Notes under the pieces: generated by a model
Databases searched by the model: none
The model's input: only the letters and a program-made list of their open reading frames with translations
What the model was told of the DNA's origin: nothing
Program-made: the position numbers and the translations under genes
Source of the DNA: Norana najaformis
Lineage: Eukaryota; Annelida; Clitellata; Crassiclitellata; Hormogastridae
NCBI GenBank assembly: GCA_964023275.1
Contig: OZ029914.1
Location: 31,875,351 to 31,939,350 of the forward strand
Length of the DNA stretch: 64,000 bases
Reading direction: 5' to 3'
Shown here: positions 48,729-59,324 of the stretch, in pieces
How positions within the stretch are numbered: position 1 is the first letter of the stretch
Layout: each line of letters opens with the position of its first letter

Positions 48729-50177
48729 TGTGGAAATGAGAAATAGAAAAAAATAGAAAAAATAAAAAATAGCTTTCTACTTTTGTTATTTGCAATGAAA
48801 CTACAAATGGAAATGTAACAACTTATAAAACAAAAATTTTAATGTCTTGAACTGCAAATTGCTGGGCACATGTGCATGCTAATGCACCAGGCATAATACA
48901 AAATAAATTTAATTAAGAGCTTATATATCAAACACTGTTTCACTGTTCACTGGTATGAATCCTTGGTGATTTCTTTCTAAACTATGGCACACAAGGGCAC
49001 AGGGGCCAGTCCTCTACCTCGCCCTCTGATCCTCCCATCAACAATGTGCCGTTGACACACTTATTCAATAGCCAAGTTTGCCAAAACAGCCTTCAATGGA
49101 ACCGAACAGAAACACTAAAATATCTTTCTGTCTTGGTTGATTTACAATATTTATAATAACTTAGTTATGTGTACAAAACAAACAAGACTTTGTTTCAAGA
49201 ATGGGAACTAGATTCAGTAGACAATCATTTAATTAACTCGGTAATTCCTGCATTGCAATTAGGCCAGCCAATAAGATGCTACAAAACTTTAAAAAAATCA
49301 TATGTATATAGTAATTAAAATTAAACGCAAAAAGAATAAAATTCGAATATCAGTAATCAGAGTTTAACAACACAATAACAACAACACATAGTCTTGCTGT
49401 ATTAAACCAAGTGCTTTGTGAGAGACAAGCCAGACTAGTTCAGCAACTGTTGACTGTGAATAGAAAGGCAAGAAGTACAGAACACTCTTGCAGTCATGAA
49501 GCAAGTTGTTTACACTCAAGTAACACTGCATCATTAAAGAAACATAAGGTAATGTAGGGTAATCAGTCTTGGGATTGTAGGATCTTTTGGCTTAAGCACA
49601 AACATGACAAAAGCAATCCAACCTTTCTCATGGGTTATACGGCTTGACAGTGAATTGTCATTTACACATGACAACATACTGACTGGGATTTGAACTCTGG
49701 ATGCAGAATTGAGAGGCAAACACATCAGCCATGTACCAAGACAACACAACTGGATGCTTAAGACTTTCTTCAAGGTAGAAAATCTTGCAAACATATGACA
49801 CGGTTGTCACAGGGTAACAGAAGTGCCTAACTGAGATCAAAGTTCAACGTGCCAATGGGGAAACAGTCGCCACATCTAACAAATACTTGCATACAGTTGC
49901 TATCTGCCTCTAAGAATTATAACAAGGCATAGATGCTGAATGATAATTTTCTTTATCATTAAAGGAAAACTAAGTCAGCTTTGACTTGGGTTTTAGTAAG
50001 CTCTGCAACCTGACTGTGGCTTGATTCGTCACTGACAACAACTTTCAAGTTCCGTTCTATGCCTCATCAGGGTTATAAGTTAATCTGCTTTACAATTAAA
50101 GTCAATTTAAAGAACAAATGCAAAATCATGACCACAATATCAAATACACAGGATGAAAAAGACAAAACCACGAATGT

Positions 50178-53100
50178 TTAGATCATGTGAAGTGATTTTA
50201 CCAAGTTATTCACGTCTTTCTTGGCTGCTTTCAGTCCATTCATCTCGCGATCGTTGCCCAAACGTGCCATCCAGAAGCAGAAACAGAAGAAAATCATAAG
50301 AGCCAGACTGGCAAATGTAAAAAGGATGTCAGGAACAAATGGAAGATGAAGGTCCGAGAAAAATGCCAGAGCTACGATACACAGCAGTAAAAGGACTGTG
50401 TAGAATACGCGGCTCGACCTCACCTTTTTTATACCATCATCCAGAATTCCAAGGGCTTCACTCAGATGCTTTTCGATTTCTTCTGGTTGCCTCAGTTTCC
50501 CCATTCCTGCATCAACAAATCCAAACTCCTTTTTCACACAACTGATACAAAAAGTCATCTGAAAACCAGCCTTTCAGCGTTTAGAGTTAATTTTAAAAAT
50601 GTCATATGCAACAAATCCCATGATAATGTACTTTCTTGAACTCTGTGGCCAGCTGAAACTGTTCCCCAGGTTGACTATCAGCTGGTGCCACTGCAGACTT
50701 CTGGGATCTCAATTCGATCTTTCCAGTGGAATATCATTGCATACTGCAGTTTTCCTTCACAGTGACCATCAGTTGTTATGGTAACTGCTCTACAGAAGTA
50801 TTCAAATAAGATTTACACAATTCCATTATTTTTAAGTACACATTGGGAAACCATGCCATGTATTTTGTATTAGAGTGCTTTAGAAATTAGAAATTAGATT
50901 AGCTTAGCATGAACTGATGCTGCAACAAAACAATATGCCATATGTGGTGGAACTGCAGTCTGACCAGTAATGTTCTTCTTGATGGAATAGACAGCTGCCA
51001 CTCCTTCATGATCAGAGTAGTTGTAGTCTTGACCAGGAACCTTTCTCATTGTCAGGTAACACTTCTCACAGGTAACATCAACACCTACCATATCAGCAAA
51101 TCCAAAAACTCCATCTAATATTTCTGGTAGCCAAACTAACTTCCTGTCATTTAATGGTGACATGACTATTCATCACACAAACACAGTTGTCAAATCAGTA
51201 GCATACTTGCTCCAAGATCCAGTGATCATGGGTGCAACCAAACAATCACAGGTTTGTGTCCGGGACTGAAATTCATCCGTTGCCACCTCAAAGCCCTAAG
51301 AGAATTGAGTACCCCTTCGACATCAAACAGGATTTATAAGCATGATTATCAAGCAAACTTCTCAGACAACCACGGAGAGGTTCTGGAAACAACTGGCCAC
51401 CTACTGACAAATGTGCACCTCTGCTGCACAGACAGGACGATATTCGCATGCAGTATCTTACACCATCAGCCCTGAAACTACCTGTTGGCAAGCATAAACC
51501 CTTCAGAGCTTAAATACCATTCAATATTATGTGTTTGTTCCATTGCACTAATCACTGTGTCTCACATCTACTCCTACAGGAAAATTATTCCCTCTGCCTA
51601 TAAATCTTAATCTAAAATACCAGAAGAATCTGACAAGTTCTCCTTTGGAGCAGTAACCAGTGGGAATCGATGAAAGGAATTCAAGTCACAATACCTGAGT
51701 TGGGTCTGTACATGAGGTAATCAATACGAATGCCTTTTGGATAAAGTACTTTCGCAAAGGCTGGTGTAAATGAATTATCTGGCCGGTCACTTGTTGTCTC
51801 CTCCATGACATCATCAGGTTTCTCTTTCTGCAGAATTGCATCATCATCATCGTCGTCGTCATCATCATTATCATCACGATCATCCCGATCATCATCATCA
51901 CCATTGTCGTCATCGTCAATATCATTATCATGTTGATCAGTATCAAATATTATCATCATTGTCATCATCATTATAATAAGTATCATCACCACATTCCCTG
52001 TCATAGTCATTTGTTGTTAAATCACTGATACCCTCACAGTTGTCTTAAAATTTATAACAGTTGGTAAAATTCCTGTTATCAACAATATAAGCAATATTAC
52101 TGCATGAGTTGTTGGTCTCAATCTTCTCAAGACAAGGCTGCACTCAGCACTTTCAAATTACTTCCAGCATTCTGTCTACATCTGTTATTGGTCCAAAGCC
52201 AGAAACTTGCACTCAGTCAGCAAACAAAACATTCACTGGCATTAATATAGAAATTTATTACTAAGTTTCACATATCATCTACTGATAACTCAAAATGTTT
52301 TCTGCTTCTCTATATTGCAACATTCGAACCCCACTGGCTAATTGACAAATTTTCAGTCAAAGAAAATCTCAGCCAAAGATTCTGCACAAGAGTGAAATGC
52401 AAATCCACTGCCCTCATACTCACACGTTCAATCCATGAGTCGAACAGGTTGCCATTGAAGCGAATGATCTTGTAGCCAATCTGGTCGGGACGGAAGTTGA
52501 AGTCACCGCCAACAATGACAAAGTCGCATGTCTCGCTTGTGTTTCTGATGAACTGACTCATTTCAAAGCTCTGCGCCACTCGATGTGCCTCATAGTTGTC
52601 TGGTTCTTTATACTGGGCATGGAGCTGCAGACAGCAATGGCCACAGAAACTAGATTGTTGACATTAGTCTTGACAGTTATGCTGTGGTGCAACAACCGAT
52701 GAGGTGCAATGCAGCCTAAAACAAGTTAGGGTGAGGTAAGGCAATGGACCATTTACTATGCATTCTCATAAGCTATAGTAGCCTCAATTGCACAGTCTTA
52801 TCTAATCACAGAAAGAGATATCTGTCTTGCAGAGGTGCTATGTAAAGTCATGATTACAATTACCATAATACACAAGACATCAAACAATGGTCAACTAGAA
52901 GCAAAATCAGAGCATATATCCTAATCCATGAGAAAAGTCAAACTGAGATCCAAGACGTCAGGAGACCTAAGCCAGACTACAGCAACAAGCAACTGGTAAA
53001 GGACGAGTTTTGAATCAGCACCTGAACAACACCAGAACAACATCTGAGGATTGGTAGAACTCTGCAGTCCTCACGACAAAGAATTTTGAAAAAACACACC

Positions 53101-54664
53101 TGCCAATTAACACAAGATATACTAACATGCGTCCCGTAAATGTGGCCTCGGAGATCTCCAACCTGGATCTTTGCCAAGCAGATGGATTTTCCACAAAACC
53201 AATCACCATGGAAAATCCTGTGTGCATAGCCATTCAGTGTATAACGGTAATGGAAAGTTTCAAGGATGATGTACTTCGAGAAGATACAAACTCCACAGCC
53301 AAAGTTTCCACTGTAAGAACAGATCAGAATCAGTGAATGACCAAATATTGAAAATTACTAACAATAATATGGTAACTCAAGATTATTGCACCCTGATGAT
53401 CACACATTTATTATTCAACTCTATTAACTGTGGTCTAATGTATCTAAATACTCCAAAAGAACAACTAATAATGCAGAGGGCATCAATACATTCATCACCA
53501 TTGTTAGTTGATGAGCAAATAAAATCTAGTGTTGCTTCTTAAAATATTACATTGTATACATTACGTTATATTACAGTAAATACCATTTTGGGAGTACGAT
53601 CTTCCTAAAGCCAGCCTTGTTTCGCTTCACCCTCATCGTCACCCTCACTTTTTTCACACGACCAAGCCACTGGAGTCTTTACCATATTTTATGAAGTGCA
53701 AATCTAGATGTGCCCTGCTCCAACTTTGCAGAGGTAGTGAAATCACAGCCACTACAATACAATCACAGCAATAATGAAATCTAAAGTTTCCACTTTAATC
53801 TAACTGAATTTGAGCCAGTTCCATACTGTAATTTACACAAAACTAGTCACGACCACAAACCTGTGGAAGTAATGGGTGTACGGCAGGGCTGTCAAAATCT
53901 TTGAACACAGCTTTTCATAATCTCCCTGGGACCAGATCTTGAACAGAGACCAAACAAAACATATATTGTGCATCAGTAACAAGAATACATTTACGTCAAG
54001 CTCTGCAATTCAGATGCAATGATAGAATAATGCACTGTTAAACAAAGTGAAACTAAAACTAAAAGTGAAATAAAGTTAAAACTTTGAAACCTCTGATCCA
54101 TTTAAACTTAAGGCATGTATTTATTTAAACTTTAAAAAGTGAAACTAATGGCCTGCCTTCATGTTGTTAGATGAAAATATACAGAATTAGGAACAAGCAT
54201 AAAATCAACTAACCTCCTGCAGAATTACAATATCATATTCTCCTTTTGATATTTCATTCGCAATGGCTTGCATACGTTCTGACCTGAGCTTGCAGGCAAG
54301 AACTGTTGTCACTCCCCTGGTAAACACAAAAACAGTATCTTCAAAAGAAAAGCCACACGACCATCTATGCATTTAAACCAACAAAGGGAGCTGCTAAAGG
54401 TCCAGCAGAAGTGGTCACTGAAAACGAAACCGAGTATGAAAATGAACGACTATCTGCGCAACTCTAAGAGAACGTTGGATTTAATAAACTGCTCATTAAA
54501 GACCACCTATACACTATGACACATTCAGAGTAGAAGGAGGACTGTTGGATATAAAGACCATAAACGCTACAGTCCAACTGATATGCACACGAAGTATGCT
54601 TTTAAAATTGTGGATAATCGTACCAACAATTTAACGTCAACACCTTAAGCTTCGTGACAGCCAT
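50178..54664 (-). CDS. SMPD2: Sphingomyelin phosphodiesterase 2 (neutral sphingomyelinase)
   Basis: Mg-dependent membrane hydrolase of the endonuclease/exonuclease/phosphatase fold; it cleaves sphingomyelin to ceramide and phosphocholine. Nine minus-strand exons join in frame (432 aa): 54624-54664, 54214-54316, 53861-53937, 53127-53310, 52424-52624, 51695-51827, 50965-51084, 50632-50690 and 50178-50558. Start MAVTKLKVLTLNCWGV gives the catalytic Asn region. Further landmarks are DIVILQEIW (metal-binding Glu), YTLNGYAHRIFHGDWF, LHAQYKEPDNYEAHRVAQSF, VGGDFNFRPDQIG (GDxN-like), YPKGIRIDYLMY, and SDHEGVAAVY with the catalytic His. The last exon encodes two membrane helices (YTVLLLLCIVALAFF and FTFASLALMIFFCFCFW), as in mammalian SMPD2. 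The length is close to the human 423 aa. Exon 8 is short (59 bases) and was found by phase matching; it is the least certain piece. Intron 5 ends in a GAT repeat. Confidence 0.93.
51838..52000 (-). repeat. (GAT)n-rich tract next to SMPD2 exon 6
   Basis: On the minus strand an imperfect GATGAT run fills the last 160 bases of intron 5 up to 11 bases before the acceptor (gcaattctgcag). The usual pyrimidine tract is replaced by GAT units. The tract stays open in the frame of exon 6 and would encode mostly Asp with some Arg and Asn. Confidence 0.85.
52795..53060 (-). mobile_element. LINE 3' end fragment in SMPD2 intron 4
   Basis: Same closing block as in 38935-39190, more decayed: on the plus strand 'cttatctaatcacag', 'aatacacaagacatcaaaca' and 'atggtcaactagaagcaaaa'. 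No frame is left. Confidence 0.6.
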
Positions 54665-54719
54665 GTTTTTGTGCAAACGAAAGCTCAACAACCGTGAAAG
54701 CCCAATGAGGGAGATGTTA

Positions 54720-54870
54720 AAATCGTTTATATAGCACTACTCTATGACAATCGTAATTGTAAACTCGAAATTTCTAAAGCGTTACTTAAAAGCTAAGCGC
54801 AGGGCACCAGCTTATTCACGAGCGCTGCGCCAAGTCCTTGGGGGTTGTCTAAAGATGCCAGTCCGGTTTC
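54720..54870 (-). mobile_element. LINE 3' UTR fragment upstream of SMPD2
   Basis: The plus strand has 'ctcgaaatttctaaagcg', 'taaaagctaagcgcagggca' and 'ccagcttattcacgagcgct'. These match the reverse complement of the 3' UTR of the LINE at 59325-60735. It lies about 60-200 bases upstream of the SMPD2 start codon. Confidence 0.7.
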
Positions 54871-55764
54871 CAAGAGACCAGAGAGAGGAGTAAAGAGGAG
54901 GATGGGTGGTTTGTGTTTAATCTGGTAAAATGGACAGAAAGGTCGCCATTTCTAGAAGATATGGATAGCGGCTTAAAGAATCCAGATAGACATCTAGACA
55001 TCTAGACAGACAGCTAGACAGATAGATAGATAGATAGATAGATATATGTGACGCCGGCCAAGAAAAGGGACCACTTGTCGCATTCTAGAAGAGCTAGAAA
55101 ACGCCGTTTTAGCTAAGAACATGAATATTCATAGAATTTCGGTTTTTGTATCCAATGAATGCGTCTGCATTTCAGCTTCATTTTACTATACCTGGTATTA
55201 CTGCGCCTGCTATTTTAAAACCAGAATCTGCAGTTAAAGACATGGGTACAGACAGGGTAAAAAAGGGCCCACTTGTCGCCCAGCATGTTGCCAAGCGTTT
55301 GAATCTACTTCGGTATTTTCGGATTTATATAAATCACATATTTATTAATTTTAACTTTAATGAATATTTCTGTTAAATATAATTTTAAAAAATGGAATTA
55401 GGTAAATTTTCATAGACAGATAAAACTTGCGTCTTTTATAATTACAAATTTTCAAGCGAGGAACTATTTTCTTAGCAAACATATACCGAGGTCGCAGAGT
55501 GGCCGTTACGCGAAAGTTTAAAGGGAAATAATGGCGGTCAACGCTGACAAAACTTTTCTATAAATTGCGAATTTGTTGAATTTAAAATTATCTACAGAGG
55601 AAGTTTCTAATCTGTTGCAAGATTATTTCACTACAGCGAAAGATTGTGACAGTGAAGAATCTTGTGATGAGCATTCTGAGGTCGAAACGGCTGCTGAATC
55701 ACAAGTCAGTGAGGTAAATTTTAGTAGCTAGCATACAACTACATGTTAATAGAAAGTAAATGTT

Positions 55765-55900
55765 CACCCTGACCTAATCTAATCAAATCTCAGCACTTCT
55801 ATAGCGCCGCTGTAATAAAGCATCACGCATCAATCGACAGCACTTCAAATCAAAATCGCAATTCTCCTACACTGAGATTAACCAGTTGCCGTCCTTGAAC
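55765..55900 (-). mobile_element. LINE 3' tail inside the transposon intron
   Basis: The plus-strand words 'cacttctatagcgccgctgt', 'gcatcacgcatcaatcgaca' and 'gcacttcaaatcaaaatcgc' are the reverse complement of the recurring LINE tail. GATTAGATT-type sequence lies at its end (55770-55790). Confidence 0.65.
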
Positions 55901-55984
55901 TTAAAGGCCAATTTCTTCTAACATAAATTTTATTTCCATTGTCAGTCTCTTTTAATTTTAAGACGGTTCAATCACTTACATTTA

Positions 55985-56135
55985 CATTAAAGACGGTAGG
56001 TCATCGGGCAGCATCGTGCCCTTTCTGTTGCGGGGCCTACTCTGAGGAATGGGTTGGGAGGGCCTCTGAGCAGGCCTCCTTGAAGGGGCGCTATATAGAT
56101 TCCTTGAATGAATGAATGATTGAATGAAGACAACA
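55985..56135 (+). mobile_element. LINE 3' end with GAAT tail inside the transposon intron
   Basis: A decayed ORF2 end (frame reading LSVAGPTLRNGLGGPL) is followed by 'gggcgctatatagattcc' and a GAAT tetranucleotide tail (about 56103-56128). The tail unit differs from the other LINE ends here, so it is a third or fourth family. Confidence 0.7.
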
Positions 56136-57930
56136 ATTATAAAAGAATTTCTAACTTTTTTCATGCATTGATTTTATTCCTCATTTTGTTTCTTAGAATA
56201 GTCCAACCGAAGAAGTGCTGCAAGATGAACCAGATGCAGATCCTGTTCCAGTCTTCCGGGATGAAGAGAAAACTTCATACATTGCTGCAGCATTTGATGC
56301 CCAATTACCAGATATAAATAAGATTGAAGCATTTTTGACAAAAGGATGTCAGTATCAGCATGGTCCCAACAAATCCATGTGTACGACACAGCTTAACGCA
56401 AGTATGGTTTTTGAGCATCAGTTGCAGATTGCAGAACTTGATTATTTCAACGAGCTACATCAAAATCCTTTGAACGATCTAATCGTTGGTCAGCTGCGAT
56501 CTTTCTGTGCCACTGGTGAGAATGTTCTGCGGACGCACAAGAAGAAAACACACCGTTGTATGACACATTCAGTGTTTAGGTTTGATGGGTTAAGTGTGTG
56601 CAAAGCTGTCTACTTTTTCCTGTATAATATCGGTGAAAAGAGGTACAAGAGATTGAAACGCAGACTGAAGGAAGCTGGATTATCTCCTGTTTATCATGGC
56701 AACACAGGAAATAAACAGCATCATGTTATGAGTAAAGAACAGTGTTCTGAGGTTGTTCACTTTCTGATTAAATTTGGAGAAAACCACGGACTGGTTCTTC
56801 CAGGTCGAGTTCCAGCTTTCAGGTCACCGGATCTTATTTTATTGTCTAGTCATTTCAGTGTCCAGGGTATGTACAGACAGTATGCAGAAGCTTGCAAGTT
56901 GACCGAAAGAAGACCAACGTCATGCAAATCATTCCGTAAAATATGGAAGGAAGCACTGCCAAATCTTATGTTGCAAAGACCAAGATCTGATTTATGTGGA
57001 ACTTGTCACTCGCTAATAACATCAGTTGCCAGCATGTCAAACATGAGTGAGGAAGAAAAGAAGAAACGAACCGCTAAAATCAGTAGTCATTTGGATTCTG
57101 TGACCATATCCAGAGCTGATTATAGGCAAAGGGTGTTTACGTCTCAACAGAACATTAAAGATCACCCTACAAAAGAACTTGGAAGAAACAATCCCTGCTC
57201 TTTCAAAAAAATGCTGCAGATCGGTTTTGATTATGCACAACAAATTCATATTCCTCAGGATCCTCAGCAACCAGATATTCTTTGCCCTAGGCCCTATGAT
57301 GATGCCATAACTCAAACAACATCAGCTGATCATGAAAGAACTGTAGGTACTTTAGAGAACTTGCAAACATTGTCAGAAGCATCCTTGGTGATGGCTCGTC
57401 GGGCACCACCTACTTGTGGATTTTGCAAGGAGACTGGGCATATTAACAGAAAAAACAAAAACGGATTATTTATGTGCCCTAAACGTAGAGCTCAAGAAAA
57501 TAATGATTAGGTGTGACTTCCAATAAAATCTATTGATTCCGGTAGCTGAACGTTTTAGAAATGCATAGCGTCTTTTCAGTTGTAAAATATTAACGTTGCT
57601 CGGCTTCAAGAAACTAACCATAATTTGTTCAAATTTGTTCATATTTGGCTGAAATTTGGTGTTTCTGTAGTTTTTGTATAACTGAATTAGATCTGTAAAT
57701 AAAAATACTAACATGCAAACAATCTTTAAGTTAGGTGTATGTCAATTTTCAAACGCAATTTGCAGAAAATTGATATTTTACAATGTTGAAAGTGAAAATG
57801 AATATAGATGCATGAATTTTGGACCAATGAGCCTGAAACTTTTACCCTGACTTCCTTATAGTATCAGCTTATAGAAACTGGTGATAAGTCCATTTGAGAC
57901 AAGTGGTCCCTTTTCTTGGCCGGCGTCACA

Positions 57931-58084
<154 letters not shown>

Positions 58085-58289
58085 CAGACACACAGACATA
58101 TAAACCAACAGAGATATAGACTATAGTGTAAACCCGTATATGAACTTGTATTATATTCAAGATCTTCCTGTTAATGCTTCTTAAGGGTAAATGTAGGCCT
58201 ACACGTTTTTCTAAAGCGACCGTATGACATCGATTCTGCTCATTTTTTAATGAGTTTATCGGGTGAGATCCTTTATCATTGCTGCCCGT

Positions 58290-58560
58290 TTGAATGAGCG
58301 CCCCGCCATTTAGGGTCCCCATGTACGTACCGGACGTGCTAGTCCAAGATTCAAGTATCTGAGCCATGAGCAGATCTGGGCATTTGGATAGCGAATAGCT
58401 GGCGAATGTAAGTGTTGAGAAGTTTGAAAGACATTGTAGGTAAGAGTTAGAGTTAGTTTTGTTGCGGATGCTATAAGCGACCTTAAGCCATAGAGATCTG
58501 AGAACTGGGGTTGTGTGATAATGTTTGGGAGTTTTGATTACTTTTAAACTACTGTACTTA
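58290..58560 (-). mobile_element. LINE ORF2 fragment (minus strand)
   Basis: The minus strand reads KVIKTPKHYHTTPVLRSLWL followed by decayed sequence. This matches TKTPKHHHITPVLKSLHWLK of the LINE at 59325-60735. It lacks both ends of the element. Confidence 0.8.
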
Positions 58561-58909
58561 TAACTCCTGTTGTGTAAAGTAAAAAATCTCCCATATAATA
58601 ACCCCAAGTGGCAAAATTATACAGTAGTTGCTTGTTACACTTGTTTCAGGCCCTTGAGCTGGACGTGGATGAGCCCAGTTCAAACAGGTAGCGATCAATT
58701 CATTGCAATACGTTCACTATCGAAAAACCTGTACGTTTGCAGTTACATCACATGCAGATGACAGACGAAGCTGAGAATGTACAAATAAACGTCCCTAATA
58801 AGTTTAAAGGTAAATGCAGTTAGGCCTACTCCTTATTTTTTTATATCGGGACTTCACGCGGTGTGCGTAGCATCATCAGTAACACATCGTGTCTCAGTAC
58901 ATTGTAGGC

Positions 58910-59105
58910 CTAATTGTAATCTGACATTTATAAAGCGCCACTTCAAGAATAGACTCATGTAGGCGCTCCTGACCCGAACCAGTGAGACAACTGTCAAATA
59001 ATACAGACTTCAGGCCCTTGCGAAACTGCGGAAGGGACAAACAGGAATTCAAGTCGGAGCTCTCGGGAAAGGCGATTCCAGCTATTAGGTCCAAAAAATG
59101 AGAAT
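58910..59105 (-). mobile_element. LINE 3' end fragment
   Basis: The minus strand shows FGPNSWNRLSRELR (the xGPxxWNxLPxxLR motif of ORF2 C-termini), a short remainder, and the tail 'gaagtggcgctttataaatg' plus 'tcagattacaattag'. Confidence 0.7.
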
Positions 59106-59324
59106 GAGAATGTTGTGTCGAATAGTACTACATCGTGACCATTATTTCAAGGATTTGAATGCCATTGTGTGATCTGTGGTTAGAGGTAGTAGGGGAGAAT
59201 AGATCTCTGCATGCTCCTCTGCCAACCACTGTCGTTGGGCCTACACGACTTTAGGCGAATTTGGGGTTTCATGGGCCATAACCCCCCTCGTCTGTTGTGT
59301 TGGGATGTCACCAAAACCCCCAAC

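Larger units (their letters stand above)
43975..50177. other. Convergent intergenic region GLG1-SMPD2
   Basis: It starts with the GLG1 3' UTR and ends with the SMPD2 3' UTR. No conserved gene is visible. It holds short duplications (44988-45345 and 47825-48125), a purine-rich tract (45765-46100) and a LINE fragment (48120-48728). The open frames in it are short or run through low-complexity sequence. Confidence 0.65.
55531..57510 (+). pseudogene. Transposon-encoded Cys-motif protein, disrupted
   Basis: Exon 1 (55531-55713) starts with ATG but has an in-frame TAA at 55561-55563, codon 11. After it the frame continues cleanly (IANLLNLKLSTEEVSNLLQD plus an acidic stretch) to a GTAAAT donor. Exon 2 (56197-57510) joins in phase 0 after 'tttcttag' and stays open for 437 codons. 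Its features are VFRFDGLSVCKAVYFFLYNI with a basic helix; a HGNTGNKQHH segment; FRKIWKEALPNL followed by DLCGTCHS (CxxC); FDYAQQIHIPQDPQQPD; and a terminal CGFCKETGH...MCPKRR zinc-ribbon-like end. Related proteins known to me as uncharacterised, multicopy genes in cnidarians and other invertebrates have a long acidic-residue-bearing core after the QQP block. Here that core is missing and the frame jumps to the tail. This copy is thus doubly defective. No function is assigned; transposase is an inference. Confidence 0.7.
55047..57930 (+). mobile_element. 2.9 kb TIR DNA transposon, superfamily not assigned, inserted in a GATA microsatellite
   Basis: Both ends carry a perfect 33-base inverted repeat that begins TGTGACGCCGGCCAAGAAAA and ends in CACTTGTC. 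It is flanked on each side by TATA and then GATA repeats, so a 2- or 4-base target duplication is hidden in the microsatellite. A partial copy of the TIR ('aaaaagggcccacttgtcg') lies inside the left end near 55259. The unit holds a two-exon gene (55531-57510) for a protein of a multicopy family. Two LINE tails sit in the gene's intron, showing that the element is not brand new. I cannot match TIR or protein to a named superfamily with confidence. Confidence 0.82.

Noticed and set aside
50599..50784. Plus-strand 61-codon frame over the SMPD2 3' exons
   Set aside because: It is the shadow of SMPD2 exon 8 and neighbouring intron. The minus-strand reading joins in phase with exons 7 and 9.
51686..51946. 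Separate Met/Ile-rich frame
   Set aside because: Out-of-frame reading of the GAT repeat and SMPD2 exon 6.
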